The notes beneath the pieces are model-generated. The model saw only the letters and a program-made list of their open reading frames with translations. It ran no database searches and was not told the origin of the DNA. Source: Actinomycetota bacterium (GTDB taxonomy: Bacteria > Actinomycetota > Actinomycetes > Streptosporangiales > Streptosporangiaceae). From it: DNA of 43,161 bases. The position numbers and the translations under genes are program-made. Shown here piece after piece: positions 1 through 7,796 of the stretch. Position 1 is the first letter of the stretch, and each line of letters opens with the position of its first letter. Where the stretch lies: contig QGUZ01000007.1 of assembly GCA_003242605.1 (NCBI GenBank), positions 1 to 43,161 on the forward strand, given 5' to 3'.

Positions 1-1154
1 GCGCCGCCGCCCGCGCCTGGACGGAGCGGCGCGGCCGGGACGACGCCCCGAAGGGCGACGGCACGGGCCCGCGCGAGCGGGCCCGGGGGAGCGGCCCGGG
101 CGGCGCCGCCCGCACCGCCGCGGCGGCGCTCGCGGGCGTGCTCGCCGTGCCGCTGGCCGCCTTCGCGGTGCCGCGCCCGGGCGACGAGGGGCGCACCGTG
201 CGCGTCGGCATCGTGCAGGGCAACGTGCCCGGCCGCGGCATGTACTTCCTCGGCGACGAGCCCGCCGTGGTGCTGCGCAACCACGCGAACGTGACCCACG
301 AGATGGCGCGCGCGGTGCGCGAGGGCAGGCTGCCCAAGCCCGACCTGGTGATCTGGCCGGAGAACTCCACCGACATCGACCCCTACCGCAGCGCCTTCGC
401 CCGGGACACCATCCACGCCGCGGTGCGGGACATCGGGGTGCCGGTGCTGGTCGGCGCGGTCGTGTACACGCCCGACCGGCGCAACCGCTACACCCGCAGC
501 CTGGTGTGGGACCCGGAGACCGGGGCAGGCGCCTACTACGACAAACAGAAGCTCGTGCTGTTCGGGGAGTACATCCCGTTCCGGGACGTGCTGACCAAAT
601 TCATCGGTAGGCTGCGTCTCTCCGGGGTGTCGGCGCTTCCCGGCGACCGGGACGGCGACCTGGTGATGGGCCCGGTCACCATCGGCGCGGTCAACTGCTA
701 TGAGGTCGCGTTCGACTCGGTGGTCCGCGGCACGGTCCGGGCGGGTGGCACGCCGCTGGCGGTGCAGACCAACAACGCCACCTACGCGCTGAGCAACCTG
801 CCCGCCCAGCAGCTCGCCATGTCCCAGGTCCGGGCGGTCGAGCACAACCGCGCCGTGGTCACCGCGGCCACGACCGGGATCTCGGCCTTCGTCGGCCCCG
901 ACGGGCGGGTGCGGTGGCGCACCGACGAGCTCGTCCCCGACATGACCGTTGTGGAGGTGCCGGTGCGCACCGAGCCGACGATCGCCACGCGGCTTGGCGC
1001 GTGGCCGGAGTGGATATTGATAGTGGTGGGTATGGGCGTTTTGGGAGCCGTGGTGCTGCGGCAGCGGCGGACGAACCGGGCACGGAGGGAACAGACGATG
1101 ACCGGCGGAACAGACGTGGCGCAGTCCGCCCTGGCCGGCACCGGGGACCGGTGA
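1..1154 (+). CDS. lnt: Apolipoprotein N-acyltransferase, C-terminal part (5' end outside window)
   Basis: Lnt transfers an acyl chain to the N-terminal cysteine of lipoproteins at the outer face of the membrane. The frame is open from base 3 with no start in the window, so the N-terminal membrane part is missing. What remains is the nitrilase-like domain and the last membrane helix. The nitrilase signature is visible: WPEN near bases 355-366 (catalytic Glu), YDKQKLVLFGEY near 535-570 (catalytic Lys), and NCYE near 694-705 (nucleophile Cys). A hydrophobic helix (WILIVVGMGVLGAVVL) near bases 1009-1056 closes the protein. The stop overlaps the next start as TGATG, so it is coupled to the Ppm gene. 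Mycobacteria also pair Lnt and Ppm1, in some species as one fused protein. Identification is firm; the true start is unknown. Confidence 0.9.
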   Translation, partial: AAARAWTERRGRDDAPKGDGTGPRERARGSGPGGAARTAAAALAGVLAVPLAAFAVPRPGDEGRTVRVGIVQGNVPGRGMYFLGDEPAVVLRNHANVTHEMARAVREGRLPKPDLVIWPENSTDIDPYRSAFARDTIHAAVRDIGVPVLVGAVVYTPDRRNRYTRSLVWDPETGAGAYYDKQKLVLFGEYIPFRDVLTKFIGRLRLSGVSALPGDRDGDLVMGPVTIGAVNCYEVAFDSVVRGTVRAGGTPLAVQTNNATYALSNLPAQQLAMSQVRAVEHNRAVVTAATTGISAFVGPDGRVRWRTDELVPDMTVVEVPVRTEPTIATRLGAWPEWILIVVGMGVLGAVVLRQRRTNRARREQTMTGGTDVAQSALAGTGDR

Positions 1155-1906
1155 TGGAGCCGTCACTGGGACGCGTCCTCGTCATCGTCCCCACCTACAA
1201 CGAGCGCGAGAACCTTCCCATGATCACGGGAAGGCTGCGCGCCGCCGTACCGGACGCGCACATCCTCATCGCGGATGACGCCAGCCCGGACGGAACCGGC
1301 CAGGCCGCCGACGCGCTCGCCGCCGCGGACGACCACATCCACGTGCTGCACCGGCCCGGCAAGCAGGGGCTCGGCGCCGCCTACATCGCCGGCTTCCGCT
1401 GGGGCCTGTCCCAGGGCTTCGACGTGCTCGTGGAGATCGACGCCGACGGCTCGCACCAGCCCGAGGAGCTGCCGCGCCTGCTGGAGGTGCTCGCCGCGGG
1501 CGCCGACCTGGTGATCGGCTCGCGCTGGGTGCCCGGCGGCAAGGTGGTGAACTGGCCGTGGACCCGCGAGCTGCTGTCCCGCGGCGCCAACACCTACGCC
1601 CGCATCGCGCTGGGCATCCCGGTGCGGGACTCCACCGCGGGCTTCCGCGCCTACCGGGCCGCCACCCTGGAGAAGATCGGCCTCGACGACGTGCAGTCCC
1701 AGGGCTACTGCTTCCAGGTCGATCTCACGCTGCGTACGATCCGCAGCGGGCTGCGGGTGCGGGAGGTCCCCATCACGTTCGTCGAGCGCACGGCGGGCGC
1801 GAGCAAGATGAGCCGCACGATCGTCTTCGAGGCGCTGTGGCGCATCGCCGCCTGGGGCATCGCCGGGCTCCCCGACCGCCTGCGCCGCCGTCGCCACCGC
1901 CGCTGA
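1154..1906 (+). CDS. ppm1: Polyprenol (dolichyl) phosphate mannose synthase, GT2 family
   Basis: This 250-residue glycosyltransferase family 2 protein is expected to make polyprenyl-phosphate-mannose from GDP-mannose. That product is the sugar donor for extracytoplasmic mannosylation of proteins and lipoglycans. Visible motifs are IVPTYNERENLP near the N-terminus, ADDASPDGT (Asp41-Asp42, nucleotide binding), and the metal-binding EIDADGSH with Asp96-x-Asp98. GYCFQVDLTLR and VREVPITFVER follow in the C-terminal half, as in DPMS proteins. There are no membrane helices, so it should act at the inner face of the membrane. The ATG at 1154 overlaps the lnt stop (TGATG), which fixes the start and implies translational coupling. 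The synthase-plus-Lnt pair supplies mannose donor and acylated lipoproteins at one site. Confidence 0.93.
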   Translation: MEPSLGRVLVIVPTYNERENLPMITGRLRAAVPDAHILIADDASPDGTGQAADALAAADDHIHVLHRPGKQGLGAAYIAGFRWGLSQGFDVLVEIDADGSHQPEELPRLLEVLAAGADLVIGSRWVPGGKVVNWPWTRELLSRGANTYARIALGIPVRDSTAGFRAYRAATLEKIGLDDVQSQGYCFQVDLTLRTIRSGLRVREVPITFVERTAGASKMSRTIVFEALWRIAAWGIAGLPDRLRRRRHRR

Positions 1907-2840
1907 CCGCGCCGGGCTCCCGCCGTCCGGGCCGGGCCGCGCCGGCCCTCTCGGCGTCGTCACGTGCGGCGGGAACGCCCCTGGGCGGGGAACGGCGCGC
2001 CGATCCTTCGGCCGGACACACTGCCTGTGGCCCGGAAAGGACGGGCGCCCTCGGCCCGCGCCGTGCCGCCTCGCCGTCCGCTCTGGCGGTTGGACTCGCC
2101 GTCCCGGCGCGAACCGGCCGACACGACTGCGAGCGGTCGGTCATGAGGGTGGCCGGGCCGGGGGAGGAGGCTCCCGTGGTCCGGCATGGCGCGATGCGGG
2201 CCGGGGCCGACGCGGGGCCGTAGAGCCGCTTGACCGAACCGGGCCTGCTGCGGCCGGGCCGGTGGGACGCGACCCGTCCGGTGAGTGAGTGATCTACAAC
2301 GTAAAGGCCGCGGGTGTGGTGCCATCAACGGCGCACCGAACGACGCCGATAACCGAGACGCGGCTCGACGAGCACCACCAGACGGCGACCGAGTCCGGCA
2401 GCCCGCTACTCGGCCAGAGGGTGACCTACGACCCGCGGGGCACATGCCGGCACACCGGCGGCCCCGGCCGCGGTGGCCTCACCGTTCGATCGGGGGCGAG
2501 CACGGGCCAGAGGACAAGGTCGAGACGGCCAAGCGGAACTGCCGCCATCGGCCGACGACCTCGCCCGCACCCCGATCCCCGCCTGGCCGTACCCGGCCGG
2601 TAGGGTGCGAGCCGACCGCCAGCGGCCGCCTCGCCGGCGGCGTCCCCGCTGCGGCGGCGCTGTCCGGCGTGCCCGCCGGTGTGGGCGGCGCTTTGCGGAA
2701 CTCCACGGGCCGCCCGGCCGTTGGCCGGATGACGTGGCCGCGCGGTCCGGACCTCGCGGGCACCGGGGAACAACGGGGTCGGATCCCCCGTTGCCTCCAG
2801 TACTGGTCGGGGACGGCCTGAATCGGGTGAAGTAGGAGTC
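1907..2840. other. Gene-less stretch between ppm1 and fxsA
   Basis: About 930 bases with no convincing gene. Open frames exist on both strands but have Arg/Pro/Gly-rich compositions, no family signal and no consistent third-position GC. Visible elements are a GTGA triplet repeat at 2281-2292, a LacI-like half-operator sequence at about 2288-2304 (GATCTACAACGTAAAG), a TAGGGT -10-like hexamer at 2601-2606, and a perfect hairpin just before fxsA. The fxsA promoter probably lies here. Confidence 0.5.
2771..2793 (+). repeat. Inverted repeat (hairpin) upstream of fxsA
   Basis: CAACGGGG and CCCCGTTG form a perfect 8-bp stem around a 7-base loop, 48 bases before the fxsA start. No T-tract follows, so a leader structure or protein-binding site is as likely as a terminator. 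Confidence 0.4.
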
Positions 2841-3389
2841 ATGCTGCGTCTGCTGTTGTTCACCGCCTTCCTGGTCGTGCCGATCGCCGAGATCTGGCTG
2901 CTGATCCAGGTGGGCCAGGTCATCGGCGGGTGGCAGACGGTCGGGCTGCTGATCCTCGCCGGCCTGCTCGGCACCTGGCTGGTACGCCGCGAGGGCCGGC
3001 GGACCTGGCGCGCCGTACAGGAGGCGCTCGCCGCGGGCCGCATCCCCGACCGGGAGCTTATCGACGGCGCCCTTGTGGTGGCGGGCGGCACCCTGCTAGT
3101 CACCCCCGGCTTCCTGTCCGACCTGCTGGGGGTGTTCTTCGTGCTCCCGGCCACGCGCCCGCTCGCCCGCCGCGCGATCTCCTGGTTCTTCGCCCGCCGC
3201 GTACGGCTGCTCGCCGCAGGCTCGCCGTACGACCCGCTGTTCGGCCCCGGCTTCGGCGCGGCCCGCACCGGGCCCGGCGGCGAAGCCGAGGACGCTTTCG
3301 GGCCGCGCCACCGGGTCGTGCCCGGCGAGGTGATCCGCGACGACACCGGCGACACCGGTACCCCGCCGCATCCGGCGACCCGCCGCTGA
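2841..3389 (+). CDS. fxsA: FxsA family membrane protein
   Basis: FxsA proteins are small inner-membrane proteins; in E. coli overproduction of FxsA relieves phage T7 exclusion by the F plasmid. The cellular role is not settled. The 182-residue product has a hydrophobic N-terminus with the family segment FLVVPIAEIWLLIQVG, a second helix (TVGLLILAGLLGTWLVRREG), and the hallmark LLVTPGFLSDLLG loop before a third hydrophobic segment. The C-terminal 60 residues are polar and low-complexity, longer than in enterobacteria, as is common in actinobacteria. An AGGAG at 2834-2838 sits 2 bases before ATG, a rather short spacing. The gene is followed by a strong bidirectional terminator and faces rbpA. 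Confidence 0.9.
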   Translation: MLRLLLFTAFLVVPIAEIWLLIQVGQVIGGWQTVGLLILAGLLGTWLVRREGRRTWRAVQEALAAGRIPDRELIDGALVVAGGTLLVTPGFLSDLLGVFFVLPATRPLARRAISWFFARRVRLLAAGSPYDPLFGPGFGAARTGPGGEAEDAFGPRHRVVPGEVIRDDTGDTGTPPHPATRR

Positions 3390-3443
3390 GACCGGCGGCC
3401 CCGGCGCGGCCGCAGCCCCGGAGGCTCGGGCACCACACATGAG

Positions 3444-3478
3444 AAGAACCCCCGGCCCGCGCGGGGCCGAGGGTTCTT
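3444..3478. terminator. Bidirectional intrinsic terminator between fxsA and rbpA
   Basis: AAGAACCC at 3444-3451 pairs with GGGTTCTT at 3471-3478. The inner arms CGGCCC and GGGCCG extend the stem. A-rich and T-rich ends on either side suit termination from both strands. It lies between two convergent genes. Confidence 0.85.
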
Positions 3479-3577
3479 GTCGTCGGTCGGCTATCGGGTT
3501 GCTACGGCCGTGCCGTGGTTGGTCACGCGCCCGGGAACGGAGGGGGCCGGTTCCGCCCGGTCACCGGCCCGGCACCG

Positions 3578-3922
3578 TCATGCGCTGCGGCGCCGCTGCG
3601 CCCTCAGGATCGCCAGGCGCTCGTTCAGCACTTCCTCAAGCTCCTTGATCGTACGGCGTTCCAGCAACATGTCCCAGTGCGTCCGCGGCGGCTTCGTCTT
3701 CTTCTGCTCGGGCTGCCGGGCGTTCACCTGCAGCGCCATGCTCCCGCAATTACGGCACTCCCAGGTCGCCGGGACCTCCGCCTCGGCGGCCAGGGGCACG
3801 ACGAACTTGTGGCCCTTCGGGCAGTTGTAGGCAACTTCCTTGCGCGGTGCCAGGTCGGTGTTGCGGTCGTTCTCGTAGCTGGTCGCTCCGAGCCGGGTAC
3901 CGCGAAGTGCACGCTCGCCCAT
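3578..3922 (-). CDS. rbpA: RNA polymerase-binding protein RbpA
   Basis: RbpA binds the principal sigma factor and core RNA polymerase, stabilises open complexes and raises basal transcription; it is specific to actinobacteria. The 114-residue product has the N-terminal tail, a core domain with the zinc-type residues Cys34, His38, Cys56 and Cys59 (CPKGH and CRNCG), a basic linker (KKTKPPR) and the C-terminal sigma-interaction helix pair (WDMLLERRTIKELEEVLNERL). Length matches the family. AGGAGG lies 8 bases upstream of ATG. A SigR-type promoter lies about 55-80 bases upstream, matching the known thiol-stress control of rbpA in Streptomyces. It stands alone, separated from fxsA by a terminator. 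Confidence 0.97.
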   Translation of the reverse strand: MGERALRGTRLGATSYENDRNTDLAPRKEVAYNCPKGHKFVVPLAAEAEVPATWECRNCGSMALQVNARQPEQKKTKPPRTHWDMLLERRTIKELEEVLNERLAILRAQRRRSA

Positions 3923-3976
3923 GTTTCAATGCCTCCTGAGGGCCCCGATAACGAGGGGTCGGTCTCCACGCCTTAC

Positions 3977-4003
3977 AACGCTTGGTACCGTGGATGGATT
4001 CCC
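3977..4003 (-). promoter_or_regulatory. SigR-type promoter of rbpA
   Basis: On the minus strand the sequence reads GGGAAT, exactly 18 bases after GGAAT, then GTTGTAAG. The SigR consensus of Streptomyces is GGGAAT-N18/19-GTT. Position and orientation fit rbpA, a known SigR target. Confidence 0.85.
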
Positions 4004-4052
4004 GCGGAGGCGGTGATCCAATCGCGCTCTTTCCCGCCGGACCGGTGCGGCC

Positions 4053-5402
4053 TCAGATGTGCGCGGGCACCTCGTTACCGGCCTCCCGGATCGCCCGCGG
4101 CAGGTTCGCCACCGCCAGCAGCACGAACCCCAGCACGAAGAACACCACCAGCGACAGGATCGCGGTCCGGTAGCTGTCGGTGAGCTGCAACGCCAGGGTG
4201 AGCGTGAGCGAGCCGATGAACGCCGACCCCTTGTCGCTCACCTCGAACAGGCTGAAGTACTCGGCCTCCTTGCCCGGCGGGATCACCAGCGAGTACAGCG
4301 ACCGGGACAGCGCCTGGGTGCCGCCCATCACGATCGCGATGGCGAACGCCAGCGCGTAGAACTGCAGCTCCGCGCCCCGCTCCAGGAAGTACGCCACGCC
4401 GAGCACGCCGGTCCAGATCACCAGCGCGCCGAGCACGGTGCGCTTGGTGCCGAACACGAGCGCGAGCCGGCCCAGCAGCAGCGCCCCGCCGAACGCCACG
4501 AACTGCACCATGAGGATCGCGCTGATCTGCACCTCGGTGCCGAGGCCGAGCGCCTGGTCGGCGTAGACCGCGGAGAACGAGATCACGGTCTGCACCCCGT
4601 CGTTGTAGACGAGGTAGGCGAGCAGCACCAGCAGGCTGCGCGGGTAGCGCCGCAGCTCCAGCGCGGTGTGCCACAGCTGGCGCAGGCTGCCCGCCATCGC
4701 GTGCACCGCGCTCGGCTCGCGCCGCTCGGGCAGCCGGTTGCGCAGCCGCAGCATCGGGATCACGGTGAACGCCCCCCACCACAGCCCGGCCGAGGCGAGG
4801 CAGATCCGCACCGCCAGGCCCTCGTCCAGGCCGAGCGGCTCCCGCCCCAGGTAGAGCACGAGGTTGATGGCGAGCAGCAGCCCGCCGCCCAGGTAGCCGA
4901 ACGCCCAGCCGCGCGAGGAGACGGTGTCGCGGGTCTCGGCCGAGGAGATCTGCGGCAGGAACGAGTTGTAGACGACGGTAGCGGCGCCGAAGCACACGTT
5001 CGCGATCACGAACAGCACGCCGCCGAGCAGGTAGGCGTCGCCGGAGACGAAGTAGAACCCCAGCGTGGCGAGCGCCCCCACGTAGGCGAAGACGCCGAGC
5101 AGCTCCCGTTTGCGCCCGGTGTGGTCGGCGATCGCGCCGGTGAGCGGCATCACCACGATCTGCAGCAGCACCGAGATCGTCACGATGCCGCTGAAGTACG
5201 CCTTGGCCCGCAGATCGAGCCCGAAGAAGCCGACGAACCCGTCGGGCCCGGCCGCCGCCTCGGCCACGCTGGTCAGGTAGGGGCCGAGGAAGACGGTGAT
5301 GACCGTGGTGTTGAACGCCGAGGTCGCCCAGTCGTACCAGTACCAGCCGCGCTGTTCGCGCCGCAGGTGCGGGTCGGCCGCCGCCGGTGCCGTGACCTTC
5401 AC
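4053..5402 (-). CDS. MFS transporter, UMF1/Atg22-like
   Basis: A 449-residue major facilitator protein of the UMF1 (vacuole effluxer Atg22-like) family, 11-12 predicted membrane helices. The N-terminal family signature YWYDWATSAFNTTVITVF is present. LLQIVVMPLTGAIADHTGRK is the MFS loop 2-3 motif, and a second-half signature follows in IVMGGTQALSRSLYSLVIP. Substrate is unknown; yeast Atg22 exports amino acids from vacuoles, while bacterial members are uncharacterised. A longer frame extends upstream but is a shadow of the next gene. The GTG at 5400-5402 overlaps the preceding stop as GTGA, so I chose it. It is co-transcribed with the phosphodiesterase, so export or uptake of a related small solute is possible but unproven. 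Confidence 0.88.
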   Translation of the reverse strand: MKVTAPAAADPHLRREQRGWYWYDWATSAFNTTVITVFLGPYLTSVAEAAAGPDGFVGFFGLDLRAKAYFSGIVTISVLLQIVVMPLTGAIADHTGRKRELLGVFAYVGALATLGFYFVSGDAYLLGGVLFVIANVCFGAATVVYNSFLPQISSAETRDTVSSRGWAFGYLGGGLLLAINLVLYLGREPLGLDEGLAVRICLASAGLWWGAFTVIPMLRLRNRLPERREPSAVHAMAGSLRQLWHTALELRRYPRSLLVLLAYLVYNDGVQTVISFSAVYADQALGLGTEVQISAILMVQFVAFGGALLLGRLALVFGTKRTVLGALVIWTGVLGVAYFLERGAELQFYALAFAIAIVMGGTQALSRSLYSLVIPPGKEAEYFSLFEVSDKGSAFIGSLTLTLALQLTDSYRTAILSLVVFFVLGFVLLAVANLPRAIREAGNEVPAHI

Positions 5403-6202
5403 GCCGCGGCCGCCTGCCGGACCGGGTGCCACTGGCCGCGCTCCTCGAGCACGTCGCGCAGGCCGCCGATGTTGTCGGTCATGATGCCGTCCACCCCCAG
5501 GTCGAGCAGCTCGTGCATGCGTTCGGGGTCGTCGATCGTCCACACGTGCACCTGGAGCCCGATCGCGTGCGCGGTGCGCACGAAGGCCCGGGTGAGCAGC
5601 CGCAGCCACGGGATGCCGAGCGGCACCTGGGCGCAGGCCGCGCCGGACCGGGCCAGGCCGCTGAGCAGCCGACCGTACCCGGCGCTGGCGGAGGCGGTGC
5701 GCAGCGCGGCCACCCCGCGCGGGCCGAGCGAGTGGCACACCGGCCGGCCGATCGCGCGCAGCGTCGCCTCCAGCCGGGCGTCGGAGAACGAGGTGAGGCA
5801 CACCCGGTCGTAGGCGTTGGTGCGCTGGATCGCCTCGGCGAGCGGCCAGATCGCCGGGGCCTCCTTGACGTCGATGTTGAACCGCACGTCGGGCCAGGCG
5901 GCCAGGAGGTCCTCCATGCGGGGGATCTCCTCCACGCCGCCCACCTTGGCCCGCCGTACCTCCCGGTAGGGGAGCTCGGAGACCCGCCCGCGCCGGTCGG
6001 TCACCCGGTCGAGGGTGTGGTCGTGGAAGGCGAGCAGCACCCCGTCGGCGGTGGCGTGCGCGTCGGTCTCCAGGTAGCGGTAGCCGAGCTCCACCGCGCG
6101 GGCGAACGCGGGGTAGGTGTTCTCGAGGTTCTCCTTCGCCCCGCCGCGGTGCGCGAACGCGAGCGGCCCGGGGTGGTCGAGGAAGGCGAATCGGCGGTGC
6201 AC
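5399..6202 (-). CDS. ugpQ: Glycerophosphodiester phosphodiesterase
   Basis: GDPD enzymes hydrolyse glycerophosphodiesters from phospholipid turnover to glycerol 3-phosphate and an alcohol, using a metal ion in a TIM barrel. The 267-residue protein has the catalytic set: HRGG (His18-Arg19), ENTYPAF (Glu27, Asn28), LETDAH (Glu45, Asp47), and FHDHTLDRVT (His60). The C-terminal VWTIDDPERMHELLDLGVDGIMTDN is also typical. There is no signal peptide, so it is probably cytoplasmic. The gene overlaps the downstream MFS gene by four bases. Start GTG at 6202 has no Shine-Dalgarno. A TACTCT hexamer six bases upstream suggests a leaderless transcript (inference). Confidence 0.93.
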   Translation of the reverse strand: MHRRFAFLDHPGPLAFAHRGGAKENLENTYPAFARAVELGYRYLETDAHATADGVLLAFHDHTLDRVTDRRGRVSELPYREVRRAKVGGVEEIPRMEDLLAAWPDVRFNIDVKEAPAIWPLAEAIQRTNAYDRVCLTSFSDARLEATLRAIGRPVCHSLGPRGVAALRTASASAGYGRLLSGLARSGAACAQVPLGIPWLRLLTRAFVRTAHAIGLQVHVWTIDDPERMHELLDLGVDGIMTDNIGGLRDVLEERGQWHPVRQAAAA

Positions 6203-6208
6203 GTCCGA

Positions 6209-6214
6209 AGAGTA
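6209..6214 (-). promoter_or_regulatory. Possible -10 element of a leaderless phosphodiesterase transcript
   Basis: Minus-strand TACTCT ends 6 bases before the GTG start and no ribosome binding site is present, the geometry of leaderless actinobacterial mRNAs. No good -35 is seen. Confidence 0.4.
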
Positions 6215-6363
6215 TGCCGGTTGCGGCCCCGGTACGGCAGAGCGACGCCGGTGAACGTTACGTCACGAATTCGGGTACTCGTGGGCCGCCCCGCGCCATG
6301 GCGGCCGATCGCCGCGGCGCGGCTCCGGAGGGTGAACCGCCGGCCGCCGCGGCGCGGGCGGGG

Positions 6364-6969
6364 TCAGGCGCGGCCGGGCACGGGGCCGGGCAGGGCCGCC
6401 CACTCGCGGCGGCGGGCCTCGGCGAGCGCGATCGCGGCGGCGACGGCGACGTTGAGCGAGCCGACCCGGCCGGTCTGCGGGATGTAGCAGACGGCGTCGA
6501 CGGCCTCCAGCAGGGCGGGGGAGCAGCCGTGGTCCTCCCCGCCGACCACCAGGCACACGTCGCCCGCCAGATCGGCCTCGTGCAGCGGCACGGCGTCGCC
6601 GGTGAGCTCGACGGCGACGACCCGGTAGCCGTCCTCGCGGGCGGCGCGCACCGCGTCGCGCGGCGTCACGCCCTCCTCGTAGCGGACGAAGCGGTCGCAG
6701 CCGAGCGCGGTCTTCTGCACCTTGGGGTTGGCCGGGCCGACGGTGTTGCCGGCGAGCCAGATCCGGTCCACCCCGAACGCGGCGGCCGTGCGGAAGATCG
6801 AGCCGACGTTGAACGGGCCGGTCACCGACTCCACGATCAGCGCGAGCCGGCCGTGCGTCTCGCGCCGCCAGGCGCGGTTGAGCCGCTTGACGTCGGTGGG
6901 GCGGAGCTGCCTGCGCGGGCCGCCGGGGCGGGCGGCGCGGCGGCCGCCGGTGTCGCCGTGATCGTTCAT
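6364..6969 (-). CDS. SpoU/TrmH-type RNA 2'-O-methyltransferase
   Basis: A 201-residue member of the SPOUT superfamily that should methylate a ribose 2'-OH in tRNA or rRNA with SAM, using a trefoil-knot fold and usually a dimer. The three family motifs are clear: NVGSIFRTAAAFG (residues 54-66, motif 1 with the conserved Asn and Arg), VVGGEDHG (141-148, motif 2), and IPQTGRVGSLNVAVAAAI (163-180, motif 3 closing the knot). It lacks the N-terminal substrate domain of TsnR/RlmB-type enzymes, so the target RNA cannot be told. I chose ATG at 6969; the frame continues upstream but into the end of the next gene. It lies 52 bases after the RsmC-like gene, likely in one transcript. Confidence 0.9.
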   Translation of the reverse strand: MNDHGDTGGRRAARPGGPRRQLRPTDVKRLNRAWRRETHGRLALIVESVTGPFNVGSIFRTAAAFGVDRIWLAGNTVGPANPKVQKTALGCDRFVRYEEGVTPRDAVRAAREDGYRVVAVELTGDAVPLHEADLAGDVCLVVGGEDHGCSPALLEAVDAVCYIPQTGRVGSLNVAVAAAIALAEARRREWAALPGPVPGRA

Positions 6970-7021
6970 GTCACCGTTTCCGGGTCGTGGTCGTACGGGT
7001 CGTGGTGGCCTCGGGCGGCGG

Positions 7022-7618
7022 TCAGCTGCGGGCCGCCACCCGAAGCACGCGGTAGGCCGAGCGGGAGGTGACGCGGGTGGTGGGGAACCCCTGCCCGTCG
7101 AGCCAGCGGTGCAGCGAGTCCGAGCCGAGGTGCTTCTGCACCACCAGGTAGGCCTCGCCGCCGGGGGCCAGGCGGTCCAGCCAGGCCGACAGCAGCGCGT
7201 GCAGGGCCTGCTTGCCGATGCGGATCGGCGGGTTGGACCAGATGGCGGCGAACCTCGGCTCGGGCGGCACCTCGTCCGCATGCACCGACCTTACTTTGTC
7301 AAGGCCGGCGCGTCGGGCGTTCCGCGCGCACAGCTCGAGCGCCCGGCGGTTGACGTCGACCGCCCACACGGTCGCCTGCGGGGCACGGCGGGCCATGGTG
7401 AGCGCGATCGGGCCGTACCCGCAGCCCAGGTCGAGCAGGTCGCCCTGCTGCGGCGGCGGGGGCACGGTCTCCAGCAGCACCCGCGTGCCCGGGTCGATCC
7501 GGGTGGGGGAGAACACCCCGCTGTCGGTCTCCAGCCGCAGGTGCAGGTCGGGCAGGACGAGGTCGACCACGCCGGGCCGCTGGGCCGCGTCGGGCCGCTC
7601 CGCGAAGTAGTGCGTCAC
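7022..7618 (-). CDS. RsmC-like class I methyltransferase
   Basis: This Rossmann-fold SAM methyltransferase resembles RsmC/RlmG, which modify guanine N2 in ribosomal RNA. The glycine-rich motif I reads LLDLGCGYGPIAL, the acidic motif VWAVDVNRRALEL follows, and SNPPIRIG is the catalytic NPP motif of N-methyltransferases. At 198 residues it is only the single-domain half of E. coli RsmC, as is normal in actinobacteria. Two starts are possible. GTG at 7657 has no ribosome site. GTG at 7618 opens with VTHYF, the usual family beginning, and is preceded by TATACC seven bases upstream, so I prefer it as a leaderless start. The target base is inferred from family only. Confidence 0.85.
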   Translation of the reverse strand: MTHYFAERPDAAQRPGVVDLVLPDLHLRLETDSGVFSPTRIDPGTRVLLETVPPPPQQGDLLDLGCGYGPIALTMARRAPQATVWAVDVNRRALELCARNARRAGLDKVRSVHADEVPPEPRFAAIWSNPPIRIGKQALHALLSAWLDRLAPGGEAYLVVQKHLGSDSLHRWLDGQGFPTTRVTSRSAYRVLRVAARS

Positions 7619-7796
7619 CCGCAGAGGTATATCCCATCTGGCCGGGTCCCCGCGCACGGCGGGGAGGCTCGCCGCCGGGCCGGCGCGCGGCGCTCGGCGT
7701 CCGCGGCGGGGTGCCGCATGCGGTGGGCGGCCGGTACGGCCGGCCCGCCGCGGCCCCGCACGCCGGAGGCGGCCCGGACGGGCCGTGGCGGAGGGG

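Noticed and set aside
2285..2821. A 178-codon frame before fxsA
   Set aside because: Composition is noise-like, no ribosome site, no family signal and low third-position bias.
4059..5813. Plus-strand frame of 584 codons opposite the MFS and phosphodiesterase genes
   Set aside because: His/Gln/Arg-rich antisense shadow of the transporter.
6250..6268. GTGAACGTTACGTCAC as an operator upstream of the phosphodiesterase
   Set aside because: Only the outer four bases pair; the core is not symmetric.
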